A stretch of 8,522 nucleotides of DNA. It comes from UBA3907 sp033810155. Its GTDB lineage: Bacteria > Bacillota > Sulfobacillia > Fermentithermobacillales > Fermentithermobacillaceae. The notes under the pieces were generated by a model, which ran no database searches, was not told the origin of the DNA, and saw only the letters and a list, made by a program, of their open reading frames with translations. The position numbers were made by a program, and so were the translations under genes. The DNA lies in assembly GCA_033810155.1 (NCBI GenBank), contig JAPXKJ010000044.1, positions 1 through 8,522 of the forward strand. Direction: 5' to 3'. Positions 1-5,496 of this stretch are shown here, one piece after another (position 1 is the first letter of the stretch; every line of letters starts with the position of its first letter).

Positions 1-137
1 TTACATTCGCAGTAACTGCTTCTGATGATGTGGAATTGATTGGCAAAGGGGTCCATGAGAGATTCTTGGTTAACAAAGAAAAATTTACTGCAAAATCTCT
101 TCGGAAGATAGATATCCACAAGGATTCACATATGTAG
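1..137 (+). CDS. Thioesterase-like protein (hotdog fold), C-terminal end only
   Basis: The third reading frame is open from the window edge to a TAG at 135-137, giving 44 residues. The segment DDVELIGKGVHERFLVN closely resembles the last beta-strands of small FlK-like hotdog acyl-CoA thioesterases, which typically read 'K-IGEGTHERF-V---KF' near their C-terminus. The match to that pattern (ELIGKG, HERF, then KEKF) is what I see; the family name rests on recalled family patterns. The catalytic part lies outside the window, so substrate and activity cannot be judged. The frame ends in a short charged tail. It is on the same strand as nrdR, 88 bases upstream, and might share transcription with it, although palindromes in the gap suggest nrdR has its own control. 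Confidence 0.65.
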   Translation, partial: TFAVTASDDVELIGKGVHERFLVNKEKFTAKSLRKIDIHKDSHM

Positions 138-184
138 TGTGGAATATGGCTATGGTGGTCTACATATGGCGGAAACATATGTTT
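125..184. promoter_or_regulatory. Cluster of CATATG palindromes upstream of nrdR (candidate NrdR operator)
   Basis: Three CATATG cores occur at 129-134, 163-168 and 176-181. The first sits in the palindrome ACATATGT (128-135), and the third in a perfect 12-base palindrome AAACATATGTTT (173-184). NrdR boxes are known as paired 16-base AT-rich palindromes, roughly ACACWATATATWGTGT, about three helical turns apart. The window 125-140 matches the right half well (TATGTAGTGT) but the left half poorly, and 157-172 is a weaker match 32 bases downstream, which is the usual pair spacing. The palindromes are visible in the sequence; their identity as NrdR sites is inference. The first core overlaps the end of the upstream gene. 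I could not identify convincing -35 and -10 boxes. Confidence 0.35.
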
Positions 185-225
185 GGGTTCCCGCGCAGCC
201 TTTAGTCGTGTGAGGTGCGGTTACA

Positions 226-696
226 GTGAAATGTCCTTTTTGTGGCCATATTGATTCTCGGGTGATAGAATCGCGCACCACAGAGGAAATGACAGCCGTC
301 AGAAGGCGGCGAGAATGTACTTCGTGTGGTCAGCGATTTACTACATACGAAAGAATCGAAGAGCAGCCTGTTTTGGTCATTAAAAAGGACGGTAGCAGGG
401 AGACTTTTTCCAGAAGCAAGATCTTATCAGGCATTTTGAAAGCGTGCGAAAAGCGACCGACGCCATTGGAAGTTCTGGAACAGGCCTCTTTCGAAATTGA
501 AAGGGAAATACGGAAGTGCGGGAAAGGAGAAGTAAGTTCGAAAGAGATTGGCGAGATGGTTATGGAAAGACTCAAAGAGATAGACGATGTCGCCTATGTT
601 AGGTTTGCTTCTGTATACAGGGAATTTAGAGACGTCGATGGGTTCAAAGAAGAAGTTGAACGTATTCTGGCGGAGAAGGGTGAAAAACCTAAATAG
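226..696 (+). CDS. nrdR: Transcriptional repressor NrdR
   Basis: NrdR represses ribonucleotide reductase genes according to the ATP/dATP state of the cell. The 156-residue protein has the usual length and two-domain layout. An N-terminal zinc ribbon carries the cysteine pairs C3/C6 (MKCPFC) and C31/C34 (CTSC), with the basic RRRREC stretch and the GQRFTTYER segment typical of the family. An ATP-cone follows at about residues 49-139, opening with VIKKDGSRE and closing with VAYVRFASVYREF. The start is a GTG at 226, chosen because it gives the invariant MKCPFC beginning and is preceded by GAGGTG at 212-217 with an 8-base spacer. The gene lies 56 bases before nrdJ on the same strand, so its likely target is adjacent. 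No frameshift or missing zinc ligand is seen. Confidence 0.96.
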   Translation: MKCPFCGHIDSRVIESRTTEEMTAVRRRRECTSCGQRFTTYERIEEQPVLVIKKDGSRETFSRSKILSGILKACEKRPTPLEVLEQASFEIEREIRKCGKGEVSSKEIGEMVMERLKEIDDVAYVRFASVYREFRDVDGFKEEVERILAEKGEKPK

Positions 697-739
697 CCAT
701 ACCATACCGCGTCTGTATCTTTCGCAGTGTAGAGCGATT

Positions 740-745
740 AGGAGG
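740..745 (+). promoter_or_regulatory. Ribosome binding site of nrdJ
   Basis: AGGAGG with a 7-base spacer to the ATG at 753. Another ATG at 748 is too close and in a different frame, so the site supports 753 as the start. Confidence 0.85.
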
Positions 746-752
746 AAATGAA

Positions 753-3335
753 ATGTCCGAAAAGGAAAAACAGGAACTTAGCAAAATGATACTTCCGAAG
801 CCGGGGTTTTCTGCCAACGCCCTGGCAGTTCTGGAAAAGCGTTACCTCATAAAGGATGAAGAAGGAAACGCTATAGAAACTCCAGAGGAGATGTTGTGCA
901 GAGTAGCAAGGAATATCGCACTTATGGATGTGCTATATGATTCAAGGATACATGAAGGCGGAGTCGTTGCTAAGGAGAAGGTGATTCCGGAACATTCTGG
1001 GACGTCCGATGTCGATCCGGAGTCTCAGAGATTACTTGACATGCTATCTCGTTTCAGCGACAAGGATTGGGATACCCTGAAAATGGCCTTCGAAAGACTA
1101 ACGGCACAGGGCTTGGCGACGGTCTCTTGGGATGAAATGCGCCAGTTCGTCTTGGACAACCAGCCGGCGGTCGTTAGGACGGCTGCAGAGTTTTATGCAA
1201 TGATGGCAGAGTGCAAATTCATGCCAAATTCACCGGCGCTGATGAACGCAGGTAGAGATTTGCAGCAACTCTCAGCGTGTTTCGTGTTACCCGTGGAAGA
1301 TTCGATGAGCAGCATATTCGACTCATTGAAGCATGCTGCTTTGATTCACCAGTCTGGGGGCGGGACCGGCTTCAGTTTCTCACGGTTGCGACCTAAGAAT
1401 GACGTGGTTCGCTCCACAGGTGGAGTGGCTTCCGGGCCTGTGTCTTTCATGAAGGTCTTCAATGCTGCCACCGAGGCGGTGAAACAGGGCGGGGTACGTA
1501 GAGGCGCTAATATGGGGATCTTGCGAGTAGATCACCCGGACATACTCGAGTTCATAACGTGCAAAACCGATACAAAGGAGCTAACTAACTTCAACATATC
1601 CGTAGGGATCACTGAAGAGTTCATGGAAGCAGTTAAGACTGGGTGCAGTTATGGATTAGTCAATCCTAGAAACGGCCAGGTTGTGCGAATGCTCGACGCA
1701 AGAGAAGTGTTTGAGAAGATAGTTGACCAGGCCTGGCGCAATGGGGAACCTGGCATTGTATTTCTGGATCGTCTGAACGAAGACAATCCCACACCGGAAC
1801 TAGGTGAGATCGAAAGCACCAATCCATGCGGAGAGCAGCCTCTGCTTCCGTATGAGGCATGTTGTCTAGGCTCTATTAATCTCGCCTCTTTTACAAAGTC
1901 TGTATGGGAATTGGATGATCCTTTTGCGACGGCACCTGAAGATTTGATCGACTGGGAGGGTATGAGCCGCGTAATCAAAAAGTCAGTTCACTTTTTAGAC
2001 AACCTCATCGACGCAAATAAGTACCCGTTAGAAGAGATAGAGCGCATGGCTCATGGAAATAGAAAGATAGGTTTGGGAGTGATGGGTTGGGCGGATATGC
2101 TCATATACCTAGGTATCCCTTATGATTCTGAAGAAGCTGTTGAATTAGCGCGGAGAGTCATGGAGTTCATAGAGAAAGAGTCTATGAAGGCTTCTGAGGA
2201 ACTTGCAGAAGATAGGGGCGTTTTTCCCAACTACGAGAGAAGCGTCTATGTAGAAAAAGGTATACGACTCAGGAATGCTACCACTACAACAATTGCACCT
2301 ACAGGCACCATAAGTATAATAGCAGGGGCATCGTCGGGCATAGAACCGCTTTTCAGCATAGCGTTTACCAGGCATGTTCTCGACGACAAAAGACTAATAG
2401 AGGTAACGCCTACTTTTGAGCATGTAGCCAAGGAACTAGGGTTCTACTCGGATGAGCTTATGGAGGAGATCGCGAAGAGAGGGGGGCTTCAGGGAATTTC
2501 CGAAGTCCCAGAAAAAGTTCGCAGAGTATTTGTGACTGCCCACGAAATTGCTCCGAATTGGCACGTAGAAATGCAAGCGGCATTTCAGAGATTCACCCAT
2601 AATGCGGTTTCCAAAACTGTGAACTTCAAACGTGAGGCTACTAGAGAAGATGTCAAGACTGTGTTTCTCGAGGCGTATGAACTTGGCTGTAAGGGCGTAA
2701 CAGTGTACAGAGATGGAAGCAGAGAAGAACAGGTGCTAACGGTTGGTGCAGCGTCAGCCCCGTCTGCCCCATGTAGCGAGCAGGACAAATCAGAAAAGGA
2801 AGGCAGAAAGAAGGCCTCTGTCAACGGAATTTGGGGGAAGATCAGGCCAATTGAAAGGCCAAGCACTCTTGAAGGTTTTACAACTGCAAAAGAAACTCCG
2901 TTAGGTAAATTGTTCCTTACATTGAACACTTTGGATGGGCACCCTGTTGAACTTTTTGCGCAGATAGGCAAGGCTGGTAGCGACGTCGCTGCATTTACAG
3001 AAGCTATAGCTCGAATGGTCTCTATTGCGCTCAGATCCGGAATAGATCCTCAGGAGATTGCAGATCAACTTATGGCGATAGGAGGTTCAAGAAGTATAGG
3101 GTTTGGTCCAAATAGGGTTCGCTCGGTTCCCGATGCAATTGGTCAGTTCATAGACGAATACATCAATCACGTGAGAAAGCAGGAGGAAGAGGTTCCAGAG
3201 GTTAGACCGTATCAAGATGAACTCCCACTTGTTCCCAACAAGAAATTTGGTCTGTGCCCCGAATGCGGCACATGGAACCTCATTCATGTTGAAGGCTGTT
3301 TGAAGTGCCTTGCTTGTGGGTATAGTGAATGCTAA
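753..3335 (+). CDS. nrdJ: Adenosylcobalamin-dependent (class II) ribonucleoside-diphosphate reductase
   Basis: Reduces ribonucleotides to deoxyribonucleotides using an adenosylcobalamin-generated radical, without oxygen. The 860-residue protein starts with an RNR N-terminal domain (about 15-65). The ten-stranded barrel carries MPNSPALMNAG (157-167), the redox cysteine C176 in LSACFV, the specificity/finger region with QSGGGTGFSFS (200-210), and the catalytic NPCGE (N357, C359, E361). C370 lies 11 residues later and is the redox partner of C176; the phosphate loop is APTGTIS (515-521). A linker rich in Ala, Ser and Lys (about 664-690) leads to a TSCPD domain (about 696-803). A four-cysteine zinc-ribbon-like tail follows (C835, C838, C849, C852), and the protein ends C855-x4-C860, the arrangement of a re-reducing C-terminal pair. 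No ATP-cone is evident at the N-terminus, so overall activity is probably set by NrdR at transcription. Diphosphate rather than triphosphate specificity is inferred from family type. Confidence 0.96.
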   Translation: MSEKEKQELSKMILPKPGFSANALAVLEKRYLIKDEEGNAIETPEEMLCRVARNIALMDVLYDSRIHEGGVVAKEKVIPEHSGTSDVDPESQRLLDMLSRFSDKDWDTLKMAFERLTAQGLATVSWDEMRQFVLDNQPAVVRTAAEFYAMMAECKFMPNSPALMNAGRDLQQLSACFVLPVEDSMSSIFDSLKHAALIHQSGGGTGFSFSRLRPKNDVVRSTGGVASGPVSFMKVFNAATEAVKQGGVRRGANMGILRVDHPDILEFITCKTDTKELTNFNISVGITEEFMEAVKTGCSYGLVNPRNGQVVRMLDAREVFEKIVDQAWRNGEPGIVFLDRLNEDNPTPELGEIESTNPCGEQPLLPYEACCLGSINLASFTKSVWELDDPFATAPEDLIDWEGMSRVIKKSVHFLDNLIDANKYPLEEIERMAHGNRKIGLGVMGWADMLIYLGIPYDSEEAVELARRVMEFIEKESMKASEELAEDRGVFPNYERSVYVEKGIRLRNATTTTIAPTGTISIIAGASSGIEPLFSIAFTRHVLDDKRLIEVTPTFEHVAKELGFYSDELMEEIAKRGGLQGISEVPEKVRRVFVTAHEIAPNWHVEMQAAFQRFTHNAVSKTVNFKREATREDVKTVFLEAYELGCKGVTVYRDGSREEQVLTVGAASAPSAPCSEQDKSEKEGRKKASVNGIWGKIRPIERPSTLEGFTTAKETPLGKLFLTLNTLDGHPVELFAQIGKAGSDVAAFTEAIARMVSIALRSGIDPQEIADQLMAIGGSRSIGFGPNRVRSVPDAIGQFIDEYINHVRKQEEEVPEVRPYQDELPLVPNKKFGLCPECGTWNLIHVEGCLKCLACGYSEC

Positions 3336-3340
3336 AGGAG
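3336..3340 (+). promoter_or_regulatory. Ribosome binding site of the HOGA-like aldolase gene
   Basis: AGGAG begins directly after the nrdJ stop codon and lies 8 bases before the ATG at 3349. It decides against the upstream in-frame TTG at 3310, which lies inside nrdJ and would add 13 residues absent from the family. Confidence 0.85.
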
Positions 3341-3348
3341 TGATTCAA

Positions 3349-4227
3349 ATGTTAAAAGGTATTTTCGCTCCAATTCCTACGCCGTTTGTGGACGAAGAGA
3401 TTGCGTACGATAAGCTAGAAGAGAACTTGGCCAAATGGGGAGAAACGGAACTCTCAGGGATTGTGGTCCTAGGTTCCAATGGGGAACAGCCTTATGTTGA
3501 TGAGGATGAAAAGGTGGAATTATGGGCTTATGCTCGCAAACACTTTCGCAGGGACAAACTAGTAATCGCAGGCACAGGCTGTGAAAGCACTAGGGCAACG
3601 ATAAGGCTGACAAAGAAGGCTGCAGATGTAGGCGCGGATGCGGCGCTTGTTATCTCGCCACATTATTTCAAAGCGAATATGAACGAAAATGCATTAGAAA
3701 CATATTATAGGAACGTCGCGGACGAATCTCCAATCCCCATATTGCTGTATAATATGCCTGCCAACACAGGTTTGAACATGACACCCTCTTTGATAAAAAA
3801 GTTGTGTCATCACCCCAACATAAAGGGAGTGAAGGATTCGAGCCCAAACATAGTTCAGATCTCGGAGATCCTAAGAGACGTTCCGGACGATTTTGCAGTA
3901 TTTGCCGGCTCGGCAAGTTTTCTCATGCCAAGCCTTGTTATGGGGGCGAAGGGAGGAACGTTGGCCCTTGCCAATGTTGCGCCGGATCTGTGTGCGAGGA
4001 TTTGCTTTCTTGTGGAGCAAGGCAACCTCGATGAGGCTAGATCTGTGCAAAAGAGCCTGCTTAAGCTCAACAACTTAGTAACTGGGAAATACGGAGTTGC
4101 GGGCCTTAAGGCAGCTTTGGATCTCATAGGCTATTTTGGAGGTCTACCCAGAAGGCCTATTTTGCCGGTTGGCGAAAAAGAAAAAGAGGAGATAAGAACT
4201 GCTCTAGAGGAGCTTAACCTTATCTAG
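3349..4227 (+). CDS. DapA-superfamily aldolase, probable 4-hydroxy-2-oxoglutarate aldolase
   Basis: This 292-residue Schiff-base aldolase has the normal length of the DHDPS/N-acetylneuraminate lyase superfamily. Catalytic residues are K162 (GVKDSS, Schiff base), Y134 (LLYNMP) and Y106 (SPHYF). The substrate loop reads GSNGE (42-46), where dihydrodipicolinate synthase has GTTGE. The position of the DHDPS arginine that binds aspartate semialdehyde (R138 in E. coli) is N139 in PANTG. GSNGE and PANTG are both hallmarks of mitochondrial 4-hydroxy-2-oxoglutarate aldolase (HOGA1), and the C-terminal half (AGSASFLM, ALANV, GVAGLK, YFGG) follows that family too. Expected reaction: 4-hydroxy-2-oxoglutarate to pyruvate plus glyoxylate; oxaloacetate decarboxylation is a possible side activity. 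It begins 13 bases after nrdJ and precedes an AGT-like aminotransferase by 33 bases, which would use the glyoxylate. Automatic pipelines would probably label it DapA. Another keto-acid aldolase specificity remains possible. Confidence 0.8.
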   Translation: MLKGIFAPIPTPFVDEEIAYDKLEENLAKWGETELSGIVVLGSNGEQPYVDEDEKVELWAYARKHFRRDKLVIAGTGCESTRATIRLTKKAADVGADAALVISPHYFKANMNENALETYYRNVADESPIPILLYNMPANTGLNMTPSLIKKLCHHPNIKGVKDSSPNIVQISEILRDVPDDFAVFAGSASFLMPSLVMGAKGGTLALANVAPDLCARICFLVEQGNLDEARSVQKSLLKLNNLVTGKYGVAGLKAALDLIGYFGGLPRRPILPVGEKEKEEIRTALEELNLI

Positions 4228-4260
4228 AGTCTCAAGGAAAAAGGGGGAGAGAAGTATCAA

Positions 4261-5427
4261 ATGAATGAACGAAATCCAAAATCCAAGATTCTTTTGGGGC
4301 CAGGTCCGAGTAATACGGATCCCAGGGTGCTTAGAGCCCTATCCGAACCAACCATCGGCCATCTAGATCCAGATTTTGTCGAGATTATGGATGAAACTAC
4401 AGAACTTCTCCGATACGTTTTCCAAACCAAGAACGAACTCACAATACCGATTTCAGGTACCGGCTCAGCGGGCATGGAAACTGCAATGGTTAATTCTCTG
4501 GAACATGGCGACAAGGCGATAATATGCGTAGCCGGCATCTTTGGCGAGCGCATGGTAGATGTCGCGGAAAGAGCTGGAGCAGTAGTTGTACGAGTAGATG
4601 CACCTTGGGGAAGGATCGTCGACCCGCAAGATGTCAAGAAGGCGGTAGAGGAGAACCCAGATGCCAAGATAGTAGGAATTGTCCATGCTGAGACCTCTAC
4701 AGGTGTACTACAGCCACTTGAGGAGATTGCTCATATTGCCCATGAAAATGGCATGCGCATTGTGGTAGATGCGGTCACGTCTTTGGGCGGCGTAAAGGTC
4801 CCCGTAGATGAGTTAGAGCTTGATTTTGTTTATTCAGGCACCCAGAAGTGTCTGAGTTGCCCTCCGGGGCTTGCGCCTGTGACGGTAGGCAAAGAGGGCG
4901 TTGACTTCATAAAGAACAGAAAGACCAAGTGTCAGAGTTGGTACCTTGATCTTTCGATGATCTCGCGTTACTGGGGTGGTGAAAGGTTCTACCATCACAC
5001 AGCTCCCATAAACATGATATATGCGTTTAACGAGGCTCTAAGAATCATAAAAGAAGAAGGCCTTAGCGCCAGATGGGCTAGGCACGAGTTGAACCAAAAG
5101 GCATTGATTGCGGGGTTGGAAGCCATGGGAATGAAGCTTGTGGTAGAACCCAAGTACCGTTTGCCAAGCTTAACCACAGTCTATCTTCCGGATGGTGCCG
5201 ATGACGCCGAGGTCCGAGGAAGACTTCTTAGAGATTTTGACATCGAGATTGGGGCGGGTCTCGGTGTGTTTAAGGGCAAGATATGGCGGATAGGTCTTAT
5301 GGGCACTAACTCGACCAGGCGCAATGTCATCACCTTTTTGGGTGCTCTAGAAGATATCTTAGTGTCTCAAGGCGCCAAAATATCCGCGGGAGTAGCTTTA
5401 AGCGCTGCATCTTCGGTATATAGATAG
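4261..5427 (+). CDS. Class V PLP aminotransferase, alanine-glyoxylate / serine-pyruvate type
   Basis: A 388-residue fold-type I PLP enzyme that resembles human AGXT along its whole length. Visible landmarks are LLGPGPSN (11-18), the phosphate-binding region SGTGSAGMETA (65-75), HAETSTGVLQP (142-152), D170 in VVDAVTSLGG (pairs with the pyridine nitrogen), and the PLP lysine K196 in YSGTQKCL. Further on come WYLDL (227-231), YHHTAPI (244-250) and R343 in WRIGLMG, which binds the substrate carboxylate. Family reactions are glyoxylate plus alanine to glycine plus pyruvate, or serine plus pyruvate to hydroxypyruvate plus alanine. Adjacency to the HOGA-like aldolase favours the glyoxylate role; a serine pathway role is the main alternative, since many bacterial relatives sit with serA, which is absent here. 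The ATG at 4261 is preceded by a purine-rich AGGGGGAGAGAAG from 4242. A strong terminator follows the stop. Confidence 0.9.
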   Translation: MNERNPKSKILLGPGPSNTDPRVLRALSEPTIGHLDPDFVEIMDETTELLRYVFQTKNELTIPISGTGSAGMETAMVNSLEHGDKAIICVAGIFGERMVDVAERAGAVVVRVDAPWGRIVDPQDVKKAVEENPDAKIVGIVHAETSTGVLQPLEEIAHIAHENGMRIVVDAVTSLGGVKVPVDELELDFVYSGTQKCLSCPPGLAPVTVGKEGVDFIKNRKTKCQSWYLDLSMISRYWGGERFYHHTAPINMIYAFNEALRIIKEEGLSARWARHELNQKALIAGLEAMGMKLVVEPKYRLPSLTTVYLPDGADDAEVRGRLLRDFDIEIGAGLGVFKGKIWRIGLMGTNSTRRNVITFLGALEDILVSQGAKISAGVALSAASSVYR

Positions 5428-5453
5428 AAGAAACCGGATTTGTGTGAATCTAG

Positions 5454-5493
5454 AAAAAGGGACGCCCCACGTGCTACCGGGGCATCCCTTTTT
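5454..5493. terminator. Bidirectional intrinsic terminator between the aminotransferase and dinG
   Basis: AAAAAGGGA (5454-5462) pairs with TCCCTTTTT (5485-5493), and GCCCC (5464-5468) pairs with GGGGC (5479-5483). A single C-A mismatch interrupts the 15-position stem, and the loop is 10 bases. T-runs stand at the 3' end on both strands, so the hairpin can end the rightward aminotransferase transcript and the leftward dinG transcript, whose stop codon is only 3 bases away. Confidence 0.9.
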
Positions 5494-5496
5494 GCG

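Noticed and set aside
697..752. A cobalamin riboswitch controlling the B12-dependent nrdJ
   Set aside because: The nrdR-nrdJ gap is only 56 bases and the gap before nrdR only 88, both too short for a cobalamin riboswitch of about 200 bases, and no B12-box-like sequence is visible.
2585..2971. A 128-codon antisense open frame within nrdJ
   Set aside because: It lies opposite strongly conserved RNR sequence, shows no recognisable protein pattern, and is best explained as a shadow of the real gene.
3310..3348. An upstream TTG start for the aldolase
   Set aside because: It lies inside nrdJ, has no ribosome site, and adds residues not found in the family. The ATG at 3349 has AGGAG at the right distance.
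4228..4260. A glycine riboswitch in front of the aminotransferase
   Set aside because: The 33-base gap has only a purine-rich ribosome site; there is no room for an aptamer.
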